A stretch of DNA of 12,763 bases from Actinomycetota bacterium (GTDB lineage: Bacteria > Actinomycetota > Actinomycetes > Nanopelagicales > Nanopelagicaceae): NCBI GenBank assembly GCA_947377725.1, contig CANCGX010000027.1, forward strand, positions 1 to 12,763. The letters run 5' to 3'. Under the pieces are notes generated by a model. It was given only the letters and a program-made list of their open reading frames with translations. It had not been told where the DNA came from and ran no database searches. How positions within the stretch are numbered: the stretch's first letter is position 1; each line of letters opens with the position of its first letter. Shown here piece by piece: positions 1-6,699 of this stretch. The position numbers were made by a program, and so were the translations under genes.

Positions 1-166
1 CATGAATTGCATAAAGGTCCCACACTATAAAAAGCGCTGCGATGGGAGCGATTGTTAGGAAGACTCGCTTTACTCGTTTCAATACACCAACATGTAGAAA
101 TATTTCCAACCAAAACGAGCCGGCGATTGTAAAGAGCAACATCGCGCAATATCCAAATTTGAGCAC
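1..166 (-). CDS. Lycopene cyclase domain protein, N-terminal part (cut by window edge)
   Basis: About 55 codons are visible, reading leftwards from a GTG at 166-164 and still open at base 1. An in-frame TAG lies two codons upstream, so GTG is the only reasonable start; GAGAG nine bases before it can serve as ribosome binding site. The peptide has a hydrophobic helix (LLFTIAGSFWLEIFL), then a basic VLKRVKR stretch, a second hydrophobic helix and WDLYAI. This order (membrane helix ending in a Glu, R/K-rich turn, helix ending in WDxxAI) is typical of the small membrane subunits of heterodimeric actinobacterial lycopene cyclases, which cyclise lycopene in carotenoid synthesis. Which subunit (CrtYc or CrtYd type) cannot be told from the fragment. 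It is divergent from the thiamine-regulated gene to its right. The family assignment is from motif memory, without a search. Confidence 0.72.
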   Translation of the reverse strand, partial: MLKFGYCAMLLFTIAGSFWLEIFLHVGVLKRVKRVFLTIAPIAALFIVWDLYAIH

Positions 167-202
167 GAGCTAATACTCTCATCTGCAAAGCTCTGTTGGT
201 GG

Positions 203-208
203 TACTGT
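203..208 (+). promoter_or_regulatory. Candidate -10 box (TACTGT) for the TPP-riboswitch transcript
   Basis: TACTGT fits the actinobacterial TANNNT -10 pattern. With six bases to +1 it predicts transcription start at about 214-216, exactly where the aptamer begins. No convincing -35 element is visible. It is supported only by position relative to the riboswitch. Confidence 0.4.
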
Positions 209-214
209 TCGTAA

Positions 215-301
215 TAACGGGAGCCGATTTATTGGCTGAGAGGACCTGAACTACAGGTCGACCGTAGAACCAGTTCGGTAATGCGAATTGGAAAGGGGTT
301 A
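215..301 (+). promoter_or_regulatory. TPP riboswitch (THI box)
   Basis: The conserved blocks appear in order. P3 is AGCC (222-225) with GGCT (234-237), running into the hallmark CTGAGA. P2 is ACGG (217-220) with CCGT (262-265). P4 is CCAG (270-273) with TTGG (288-291). P5 is TTCG (274-277) with CGAA (284-287), closing the GTAATG loop. An extra six-pair hairpin, GACCTG (243-248) with CAGGTC (254-259), is inserted in the junction after CTGAGA. P1 is very short: TAA (215-217) with TTA (299-301). P1 abuts the transporter's Shine-Dalgarno AAAGGGG (292-298), and no hairpin plus U-run follows, so ligand binding most likely blocks translation rather than ending transcription. THI elements control thiamine synthesis and uptake genes. 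Confidence 0.9.
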
Positions 302-304
302 AAA

Positions 305-919
305 ATGCACACTATCAATTCATTTCTCATGACAACCGTCTTCACTGCATGGAAGTACGACTTGTCGATTTTGGAACTTGTCGCATTCGTTACATCAGCT
401 GTCGGAGTCGCGTTGGGCATTTTTGGTCCACGCTCTACGTGGCCATGGTGGAATCTTTCAAGCCTTCTCTACGCCATCTTGTTTTTTGAACAAAAATATT
501 ATGCGAGCGGAGCACTTCAGTTTGTCTTTATCGCCGGAGGATTTTGGGGTTGGTTCGGTTGGGGCAAAAAGGGCGCTCGCCCAGCTCGCCTTTCCAAAAA
601 TCACAAGATCAAATGGGGCCTAGGTCTGCTTGCAACCTGGTTGGCTCTATTCCCAATTCTCAAACATATTGGCGCTGCAGCATCTCTCACCGACGCCTTC
701 GGCTTTGCGGGCAGTTGTATCGCCCAAATTCTGATGGTGAAAGAGAAATACGAAGCATGGCCTTTGTGGTTTGTCGTTGATGCTGTCTATACCTACCAGT
801 TCTTCCATGGCAAGCTCTATCTCACTGCAATCCTTTATCTCATCTTCGTTGGTTTAGCTGTCGGAGGCTGGGTTCGTTGGTTAAAGGAATCAAAGAAGAA
901 TGCAACCATTTCTGCTTAA
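305..919 (+). CDS. pnuT: PnuC-family vitamin transporter, probably thiamine carrier PnuT
   Basis: This is a 204-residue membrane protein with about seven hydrophobic helices (near 21-40, 50-62, 67-86, 104-120, 127-145, 151-167 and 171-192). It carries the PnuC-type pattern: WPWWN (46-50), then GALQFVFIAGGFWGWFGW (69-86), and a C-terminal segment with W153, W155, D159, Y162/Y164, G169 and LTAILY. Most PnuC proteins carry nicotinamide riboside by facilitated diffusion, trapped by phosphorylation inside. The TPP riboswitch in its leader points instead to PnuT, the thiamine-specific branch. The start is ATG 305 with AAAGGGG six bases upstream. The in-frame ATG at 281 lies in the riboswitch P5 loop and is not used. 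The next gene overlaps its 3' end by 20 bases, suggesting translational coupling. Substrate is inferred from regulation, not from binding-site residues. Confidence 0.82.
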   Translation: MHTINSFLMTTVFTAWKYDLSILELVAFVTSAVGVALGIFGPRSTWPWWNLSSLLYAILFFEQKYYASGALQFVFIAGGFWGWFGWGKKGARPARLSKNHKIKWGLGLLATWLALFPILKHIGAAASLTDAFGFAGSCIAQILMVKEKYEAWPLWFVVDAVYTYQFFHGKLYLTAILYLIFVGLAVGGWVRWLKESKKNATISA

Positions 920-1454
920 CGCGATTCTTGCGTTAAGAACGACTCCAAGAATTATCACGATTGATGGACCTGCTGGTTCCGGAAAAACATTTCTTGCACA
1001 TGAATTGGCTAGTGCGATTCGCAAACATTCTTTAACAGTAGAGGTCATTCACATGGATGATCTCTACAACGGTTGGGACGATGCGCTTACAGCCACTCTG
1101 TCAGAAACTTTGATCGACATCATCAGGCAGTCCTCTTCCCCTGAAATTGCATACCGAGCTTTTGACTGGAATCTCAACACTTTCAGCGACGTGAAAAGTA
1201 TTTCGACTCCAGATGTACTCATTCTTGAAGGCGTTGGCAGTGGCCAAAGTGCAATCCGAAGTTCGGTCTCGCTCTCTATTTGGATAGAGGTATCGCCCGA
1301 GCTTGGGCTAAAGCGAGTACTGGAGCGCGATGGAGATTCGGTCGCACCATTCATGGATCAATGGCAGTTCAACCAAAACTCTCATTTTCTCCATGAAAAT
1401 ACAAAGGGTGCTTCGGATTACTGTCTTGATGGCGCGCCAAGCGCCTCACTTTAA
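900..1454 (+). CDS. P-loop kinase of the uridine-kinase-like family, substrate unknown
   Basis: A 184-residue soluble protein with a Walker A loop, IDGPAGSGKT (21-30), an acceptor-side motif HMDDLYNGWD (51-60), a YRAFDW block (85-90), a second hydrophobic strand with acidic end VLILEGVGSG (107-115) and a RDGD lid-like motif (143-146). This set matches a small actinobacterial ATP-binding family usually labelled uridine kinase or (d)CMP kinase by similarity; the true substrate is not established as far as I know. Its ATG lies inside the transporter gene, so the two are very probably co-translated under the TPP riboswitch. That context raises the possibility that it phosphorylates the imported vitamin, but the sequence alone does not show this. 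A GC-rich 5-bp hairpin near the 3' end (1431-1445) has no T-run. Confidence 0.72.
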   Translation: MQPFLLNAILALRTTPRIITIDGPAGSGKTFLAHELASAIRKHSLTVEVIHMDDLYNGWDDALTATLSETLIDIIRQSSSPEIAYRAFDWNLNTFSDVKSISTPDVLILEGVGSGQSAIRSSVSLSIWIEVSPELGLKRVLERDGDSVAPFMDQWQFNQNSHFLHENTKGASDYCLDGAPSASL

Positions 1455-1465
1455 GATTTGAACTC

Positions 1466-1477
1466 TAAAATTCAAAG
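1466..1477 (+). promoter_or_regulatory. Candidate leaderless promoter of the PASTA kinase
   Basis: TAAAAT (1466-1471) is a good -10 hexamer, followed by exactly six bases and then the GTG start at 1478, so transcription would begin at the start codon. The only purine-rich stretch (AAAGG) overlaps the GTG and cannot act as a Shine-Dalgarno sequence. There is no clear -35 element. It lies in the 23-base gap after the P-loop kinase and would uncouple the kinase from thiamine control. Confidence 0.55.
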
Positions 1478-3409
1478 GTGGCTGACTTAACTGGAGAATT
1501 AATTGATGGTCGCTACCAGTTAGAGAAACTTATTGCTGCTGGTGGCATGGCCTCCATTTATGCGGCAATGGATACCCGCCTTGATCGACGAGTGGCTGTG
1601 AAGATTATGCACCCGCATCTGGCGAATGATGAAGAATTCGTTAATAGGTTTATCAAAGAGGCGAAAGCCACCGCCGCGCTGAACCATCCAAATGTTGTAG
1701 CGATTCAAGATCAAGGCTGGAACGAGGGTGGCTCCCCTGCAGTCTTCATCGTTATGGAGTTTATTGATGGAAATACACTCCGCGATTATCTCTTCGAAAG
1801 AAGAACTCTCTCGTTGGATGAAGTTCTCAGGTATCTAATTCCAGTTGTAGGCGCGCTAGCCGAAGCTCATGACAAGGGAATTATTCACCGAGATATCAAG
1901 CCCGAAAATATTTTGATTTCAAAAGATGGACGAGTCAAAATTGCAGATTTTGGATTGGCCCGAGGAGCGCAGTTGGGTTCGACTCAAACCGTCGAATCAA
2001 GTGTGGTGTTAGGAAGCGTCTCCTACCTCTCCCCTGAACAAGTACAACGCGGAATTTCGGATGCCAGAAGTGATATCTATGCACTTGGAATTGTGCTTTT
2101 TGAACTGTTAACAGGCAGAAAACCGTATGAGGGTGAAACTCCCATTCAAATTGCCTATATGCATGTCAACGAAAAAGTACCAAGCGCGCGAATCTTTAAA
2201 CCCGATATCCCTGAAAATATAGATTTAGTTATAGCTAAAGCAACATCAGTGAATCCTGATCAAAGATACAAGGATGCTCGAGAATTGTTGAACGTGCTTC
2301 GCAGCATCCAAGAAGAGTTGGATCCTCAGAAAAAGCAATTAAGTCTGGACCTTGATCTCCCAATCCCACAATCTAAGCCGCAGAAGAAAAGTAAAGCTCC
2401 CCGAGGAGAAATTCGAATTGGTACGCAAGTTATCGAGAGAGTTAAGAGTTTGACTCAACCCATAAAAACAAACCAGGAAGACAATCAAATTTCCCAAACA
2501 GCTGAAATAAGAAGGCGGGTTTCAAAGCGCGTGAAAAGAAATCGAGTTATAGCGTTGTTTTTAGTTCTGGCGTTAGGCACCGGGGGTTGGTATCAATTCC
2601 TTGGTCCAGGCTCGCAGATTGCAATTCCCTCACTAGTTGGGCTCTCAGTTGCAGATGCGAAAACCCAAATAACTTCGCTTGGTTTATTGACCGACGTTTC
2701 TTCTCAGGATTTCAGTGAAGATGTTGATAAAGGTTTGGTTATTACTTCAATACCTGGGGGTGGTGGTCATCTGCCAAAGAACGGCACTGTGCATTTAGTC
2801 CTCTCCAAAGGTAAGGAGAGAATTTCTGTGCCTTCTATATCTGGGATGACACAAGATGCCGCAACAACCTCCCTCATTAATGCCGGACTGAAAGTTGGAA
2901 ATATTTCTCAGGCGTTTGATATGAAAATTCCACTTGGCATGGTCATTAACGGGAACCCAACGGCCTCTTCACTCGTTCGTCGCAATTCAATCGTTGATCT
3001 TGTGATCAGTAAGGGCGTAGAACAGATTCAACTCACCTCATATGTAGGAAAGAGTTCAGATCAAGCAACAAATGAATTAACGGATGCGGGATTTAAGGTA
3101 AAAAATTCGTATGCATATAGTGAATCGGTTCCAGCCGGCGCAGTTATATCGCAATCGCCTGATACCGCTGCGACTGCGGATAAGGGATCTACCATCACTG
3201 TTGTTATTTCCAGAGGTACAGAATTTGTCTTCATTCCCAATCTCTTCTCACTCACTGAAGCTGACGCGAAGATTGCCATCGAGAGCTTGCAGTTGAAAGT
3301 TACCGTCAAGAAAATGGGGAGCAAGAAAGTTAAGAAAGTTACTGGAATTTCCCCCAAAGTCGGAACCCAGGTGAAGCACGGCACGACAGTCGTTATAACT
3401 CTGAGTTAA
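1478..3409 (+). CDS. pknB: Membrane Ser/Thr protein kinase with four PASTA domains
   Basis: The 643-residue protein has a cytoplasmic Hanks-type kinase domain at about 12-275: glycine-rich loop IAAGGMAS (19-26), ATP lysine K42 (VAVK), catalytic HRDIKPEN (137-144, D139), DFG (157-159) and YLSPEQ in place of APE. A basic linker leads to one membrane helix (about 356-373). Four extracellular PASTA repeats follow (about 381-643), the first three ending in V-x-L/V-V/I-IS-K/R-G. PASTA domains bind peptidoglycan fragments, so it probably couples wall status to growth and division. The kinase domain resembles mycobacterial PknL (DxRY start, LRDYL..ER, ENILIS) more than PknB, but PknL lacks PASTA repeats; pknB is used here as the general symbol for PASTA kinases. 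The GTG start has no Shine-Dalgarno sequence. Confidence 0.93.
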   Translation: MADLTGELIDGRYQLEKLIAAGGMASIYAAMDTRLDRRVAVKIMHPHLANDEEFVNRFIKEAKATAALNHPNVVAIQDQGWNEGGSPAVFIVMEFIDGNTLRDYLFERRTLSLDEVLRYLIPVVGALAEAHDKGIIHRDIKPENILISKDGRVKIADFGLARGAQLGSTQTVESSVVLGSVSYLSPEQVQRGISDARSDIYALGIVLFELLTGRKPYEGETPIQIAYMHVNEKVPSARIFKPDIPENIDLVIAKATSVNPDQRYKDARELLNVLRSIQEELDPQKKQLSLDLDLPIPQSKPQKKSKAPRGEIRIGTQVIERVKSLTQPIKTNQEDNQISQTAEIRRRVSKRVKRNRVIALFLVLALGTGGWYQFLGPGSQIAIPSLVGLSVADAKTQITSLGLLTDVSSQDFSEDVDKGLVITSIPGGGGHLPKNGTVHLVLSKGKERISVPSISGMTQDAATTSLINAGLKVGNISQAFDMKIPLGMVINGNPTASSLVRRNSIVDLVISKGVEQIQLTSYVGKSSDQATNELTDAGFKVKNSYAYSESVPAGAVISQSPDTAATADKGSTITVVISRGTEFVFIPNLFSLTEADAKIAIESLQLKVTVKKMGSKKVKKVTGISPKVGTQVKHGTTVVITLS

Positions 3410-3417
3410 TCCCTTGG

Positions 3418-3429
3418 TAGGCTCCCCGA
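3418..3429 (+). promoter_or_regulatory. Candidate leaderless promoter of nfo
   Basis: TAGGCT (3418-3423), six bases, then ATG 3430. The 20-base gap after the PASTA kinase is almost filled by this element. No Shine-Dalgarno sequence precedes the ATG. The same hexamer at the same distance precedes ogt. Confidence 0.5.
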
Positions 3430-4311
3430 ATGGCTGCTAAAGACTCTCAACAACTCCCTCGTATTGGGGCGCACACCCCAACCTCTGGTGGAATGGCAAA
3501 GCGATCTATTGAGTATGCACTCGCAACCGGTTCGGAAGCTATCCAAGTTTTTGCAAGTAACCCCCGAGGCTGGGCCATGCCTGACGCAAACCCTGAAGCC
3601 GATGCCGCATTTCGCGCGAAAACCACTGAACATGACATTGAGGCGTACGTCCACGCGCCATTCCTTATAAATTTAGGATCGCCAACTCCGTCGACATATG
3701 AAAATTCACTGGCTTCAACCGCATATTCACTAAAGCGCGGCCGAGAAATAGGCGCGCACGGAGTGGTTGTTCATACAGGTTCGGCTGTAGATGAAAACCA
3801 CGTTGAAAACGCTTGGAAGCAGATAAACAAAGGCATAATGCCAATTCTCAAGAAACTCACCGATGAAGATCCTTGGCTTCTTCTAGAACCTACTGCAGGG
3901 CAAGGGCAATCTTTAGTCAAAAAACTCGATGACCTTACTAAGTATTTTGATGCTCTTGAATGGCATCCTAAAGTTGGAGTCTGTCTTGATACTTGTCACG
4001 TTTTTGCTGCTGGGCACGATATCAAGAAGAAAGGCGGAATGACCGAAACGCTTGATCTCCTTGTTTCAATAGTTGGTATCGAGCGAATTCAGTTAATTCA
4101 CGCAAATGATTCCATGGATGTGTGCGGCGCACTCAAAGACCGCCACCAAAATATTGGACAAGGCGAAATTGGTTCGAAGCCCTTTGAAGAGCTACTTGCC
4201 CATCCAGCAGTGAGAAATGCACCATTGATTTTAGAAACACCAGGTCAGGAACCAGAGCATGGGCCCGAAGTTGCGATGCTGAAGAAGATGCGCACGAAAG
4301 TTAATAAGTGA
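3430..4311 (+). CDS. nfo: Endonuclease IV (AP endonuclease)
   Basis: This 293-residue TIM-barrel enzyme cuts DNA 5' of abasic sites and removes 3' blocking groups in base excision repair. All nine metal ligands of the trinuclear zinc site are present: H75, H115, E153, D187, H190, H224, D237, H239 and E269. Their spacing follows E. coli Nfo with a constant offset of +6, then +8. Signature segments YVHAPFLIN, LLLEPTAGQG, CLDTCHVFAAGHD and RHQNIGQGEIG are intact, so the enzyme should be active. Start ATG 3430 has no Shine-Dalgarno sequence but a fitting -10 box. The stop overlaps the next gene by four bases (GTGA), so the two are translationally coupled. Confidence 0.97.
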   Translation: MAAKDSQQLPRIGAHTPTSGGMAKRSIEYALATGSEAIQVFASNPRGWAMPDANPEADAAFRAKTTEHDIEAYVHAPFLINLGSPTPSTYENSLASTAYSLKRGREIGAHGVVVHTGSAVDENHVENAWKQINKGIMPILKKLTDEDPWLLLEPTAGQGQSLVKKLDDLTKYFDALEWHPKVGVCLDTCHVFAAGHDIKKKGGMTETLDLLVSIVGIERIQLIHANDSMDVCGALKDRHQNIGQGEIGSKPFEELLAHPAVRNAPLILETPGQEPEHGPEVAMLKKMRTKVNK

Positions 4312-5171
4312 GAAATAAATATGCGTTAACGGGAATCTTGCTTTCCGTTGCCGTGATTTGGGGAAGTGCTTTCGTAGTTATGAAAGACACTCTTCATCGT
4401 CAAGATGTAAATTCATTCTTAGCTTGCCGGTTTATCTTGGCGGCTCTCGTCATGGCGATACTTCGACCAAAAACATTTAGACATTTCAACAAGCAATTTC
4501 TTATTCGTGGGGTAATCCTCGGCACACTCCTAGGGTGCGGTTATATTTTCCAAACCTTTGGCTTAACTCTCACCACGGTTGCGAAAACCGGATTTATTAC
4601 CGGACTGTATGCCGTATTCACTCCTTTGATTGCTGCTGGAATTCTGAAGAAACATATTTCCAAAGTGCAATGGTTCTCGGTCTTGCTTGCTGGCATCGGG
4701 TTGGCCTTTCTATCCCTCAATGGTTTGTCTATTGGCCTTGGAGAATTTCTTGTCGTCATCAGTGCTGCTTTCTACGCCGGACATATTGTTGGTCTAAGTG
4801 AGTGGAGCGCAGGGGCAGATACGTATGCGCTCACCGTTCTTCAGCTTGGAACCGTAGGCGTGATCTGCTTTATCGCATCGCTCAAGAGCGGATTCCATAT
4901 GCCTCCAGATAGTGGAGTATGGAAAGCTGTTATTTATACAGCGGTATTTGCCAGCGCTTTCGCATTTATCGTCCAAACCTGGGTCCAATCCTTTATGTCG
5001 GCCACAAGTACCGGAATTATTCTGACGATGGAGTACATATTTGCTGCTCTATTTGGGGTCTGGTTTGGCCACGAATCTTTGACGTTGAGAGTCATTATTG
5101 GGGGCAGCCTCGTAATAGCCGCGATGTACATAATCATTTCAGACGAAGGCCGTGAGAGAATTCCAGCATGA
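4308..5171 (+). CDS. EamA (DMT superfamily) membrane transporter
   Basis: The 287-residue protein has two similar halves of about five hydrophobic helices each (about 5-135 and 145-280), the EamA/RhaT drug/metabolite transporter fold. The first helix carries the typical VAVIWGSAFVVMK, and the first half contains TTVAKTGFITGLYAVFTPL, the classic helix-4 region of the family. The C-terminal half has the matching ATSTGIILTMEYIFAALFG. Such proteins export amino acids, nucleobases or other small metabolites; the substrate cannot be read from sequence. The GTG start overlaps the nfo stop, and its own stop overlaps the threonine aldolase start (ATGA). The tight coupling to threonine aldolase makes an amino-acid role possible but unproven. 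Confidence 0.9.
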   Translation: MRNKYALTGILLSVAVIWGSAFVVMKDTLHRQDVNSFLACRFILAALVMAILRPKTFRHFNKQFLIRGVILGTLLGCGYIFQTFGLTLTTVAKTGFITGLYAVFTPLIAAGILKKHISKVQWFSVLLAGIGLAFLSLNGLSIGLGEFLVVISAAFYAGHIVGLSEWSAGADTYALTVLQLGTVGVICFIASLKSGFHMPPDSGVWKAVIYTAVFASAFAFIVQTWVQSFMSATSTGIILTMEYIFAALFGVWFGHESLTLRVIIGGSLVIAAMYIIISDEGRERIPA

Positions 5172-6211
5172 TTGATTTACGTTCCGACACCGTAACTCGC
5201 CCAAGCGCTGAAATGCGTGCGGCAATAGCAAGCGCGCCTGTTGGAGATGACGTCTATAGCGACGATCCCACTGTTAATGCCCTCGAGGAACGTGTTGCTG
5301 AACTCTTTGGCAAAGAAGCTGGTGTGTTTACACCAACTGGCTCTCTTTCCAATCAGTTGGGAATTAGAACTCTTGTTAAGCCGGGAGAAGAACTACTCAC
5401 TGAAACATTCGCTCATATCGTCCGTGCCGAACTTGGAGCCGGAGCTGCATTTAGTGGAATCACAACCAGAACGTGGGAAGGCGACCACGGACTCTTGAAC
5501 GCGCAAGATGCTATGGCCATTGCGCGACCTGATTCGGGGCCTTACTTAGTTTCTACAACTGCTATTGCCATCGAAAATACTCATAATTTTGGTGGTGGAA
5601 CCGTTCAGCCGATTTCTGAAATTAGAAAATTACGTGAGCTTACTTCTAAAGTGGGAATAGCAACTCATCTTGATGGTGCGCGAATTTGGAATGCACATAT
5701 CGCATCAGGAGTTTCATTCAAAGATTATGGCGAGAACTTTGACACAGTAAGTGTTTGTTTTTCAAAAGGTCTCGGTGCTCCCATTGGCTCAATGCTTCTA
5801 TCAACTAAAGATCGAGTACGAGAAGCCCGCGTATGGAGAAAGCGCTACGGTGCAGGAATGCGCCAAGTCGGCATTCTTGCAGATGGTGTAAATTTTGCGC
5901 TTGACAATAATATCGCTGCGTTGGCTGAAGATCATCGTAGAGCGCATGAAATAGCGGAAGCATGCGTCGCGGCCGTGCCACAATCAGTTGACCTTGAATA
6001 TGTTCATACAAATATCGTTGTAATAAATCTCGTTGGCGCAAAGCAATCGGCACAAGAATTGGCTGCAGCACTTAAAGATGCAGGGATTCTGTCGAGCGCT
6101 CTCGGACCAACCACTTTGAGACTAGTTACCCATCGAGATCTTACAGATCAAGATATTTCAAAGACTAACTCTGTTTTACCAGAGCTACTTCAAGGCGCCT
6201 TCAAACTTTAA
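5168..6211 (+). CDS. ltaE: Low-specificity L-threonine aldolase
   Basis: The 347-residue PLP enzyme of fold type I splits L-threonine/allo-threonine to glycine and acetaldehyde. It begins with the family hallmark MIDLRSDTVTRPS and GDDVYSDDPTVN (26-37). It has FTPTGSLSNQL (54-64), AHIVRAELG with H83 stacking on PLP, HLDGAR (167-172) with D169 binding the pyridine nitrogen, and FSKGLGAP (198-205) with K200 as Schiff-base lysine. Length and motifs match the family. The ATG overlaps the preceding transporter stop by four bases, so it needs no separate ribosome binding site. Its last 27 bases overlap the 3' end of ogt on the opposite strand. It may supply glycine and, in reverse, scavenge aldehydes; the main direction here is not known. 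Confidence 0.95.
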   Translation: MIDLRSDTVTRPSAEMRAAIASAPVGDDVYSDDPTVNALEERVAELFGKEAGVFTPTGSLSNQLGIRTLVKPGEELLTETFAHIVRAELGAGAAFSGITTRTWEGDHGLLNAQDAMAIARPDSGPYLVSTTAIAIENTHNFGGGTVQPISEIRKLRELTSKVGIATHLDGARIWNAHIASGVSFKDYGENFDTVSVCFSKGLGAPIGSMLLSTKDRVREARVWRKRYGAGMRQVGILADGVNFALDNNIAALAEDHRRAHEIAEACVAAVPQSVDLEYVHTNIVVINLVGAKQSAQELAAALKDAGILSSALGPTTLRLVTHRDLTDQDISKTNSVLPELLQGAFKL

Positions 6212-6679
6212 AAGCGATTCTTTGGCATGAAGGCCGAACGCATAATTTCCCAATGCTCCCCCGGTTTTTACGACTCTATGGCACGGAACAATTGGGGCAA
6301 TCAGATTTCGTGCACAAGCACTTCCTGCCGCTCGAACTGCATTTTCAGAACCAGCTCTTTTAGCTAATTCTGCATAAGACATCGTCTTGCCCGCTGGAAT
6401 TTTTCGCATGACTTTCCAGACGGATTGAAAAAACTCTCCACCTGGTTGGCGAACGTGAATTCCATTGATGGCGCTCAAATCGCCATCGAAGTAATCTTTT
6501 ACTAAATCACTTATCACCGGGATGTTGCGCACTGACTTAATATCCCGAGAGGAGTCATCAGGTGACATTCTTGAAAGTAGATCGTCAAAACCACTAAACC
6601 CAGCAGCAAGCAAAATATGCTCATCGCTGATGAGATAGAGAGTTCCTACCGGAGCCTTAAGAGAAGTCTGAAAAAGCAC
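6185..6679 (-). CDS. ogt: Methylated-DNA--protein-cysteine methyltransferase (O6-alkylguanine repair)
   Basis: The 164-residue protein transfers alkyl groups from O6-alkylguanine in DNA to its own cysteine in a single suicide reaction. The C-terminal DNA-binding domain has the helix-turn-helix region SYAELAKRAGSENAVRAAG (101-119), with R116 as likely Arg finger, and the active-site IVPCHRVV with C133, then GGALGNYAFG and an E-S-LL-FEG end. The N-terminal ribonuclease-like domain (1-75) is degenerate, as usual. The start is GTG 6679; an in-frame TAG four codons upstream leaves no alternative further out. There is no Shine-Dalgarno sequence. It lies 20 bases behind aroG on the same strand and overlaps ltaE tail-to-tail. 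No Ada-type regulatory domain is present. Confidence 0.95.
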   Translation of the reverse strand: MLFQTSLKAPVGTLYLISDEHILLAAGFSGFDDLLSRMSPDDSSRDIKSVRNIPVISDLVKDYFDGDLSAINGIHVRQPGGEFFQSVWKVMRKIPAGKTMSYAELAKRAGSENAVRAAGSACARNLIAPIVPCHRVVKTGGALGNYAFGLHAKESLLKFEGALK

Positions 6680-6691
6680 CTTCGAAGCCTA
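6680..6691 (-). promoter_or_regulatory. Candidate leaderless promoter of ogt
   Basis: On the minus strand TAGGCT (6691-6686) is followed by six bases and GTG 6679. It is the same hexamer at the same distance as in front of nfo. It sits in the 20-base gap after aroG, so ogt could be transcribed both from the aroG run and from its own start. Confidence 0.5.
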
Positions 6692-6699
6692 GACCGGAA

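Noticed and set aside
281..304. Upstream in-frame ATG as start of the PnuC-family gene
   Set aside because: It lies in the P5 loop of the TPP aptamer and has no Shine-Dalgarno sequence; ATG 305 has AAAGGGG six bases upstream.
1431..1445. GGCGC-GCCAA-GCGCC hairpin as a terminator before pknB
   Set aside because: The stem is only five pairs, lies inside the kinase coding sequence and is not followed by a T-run; it may be chance around a GGCGCGCC palindrome.
1505..1507. ATG shortly after the pknB GTG as an alternative start
   Set aside because: It is out of frame with the kinase, and the residues from GTG 1478 match the usual N-terminus of the family.
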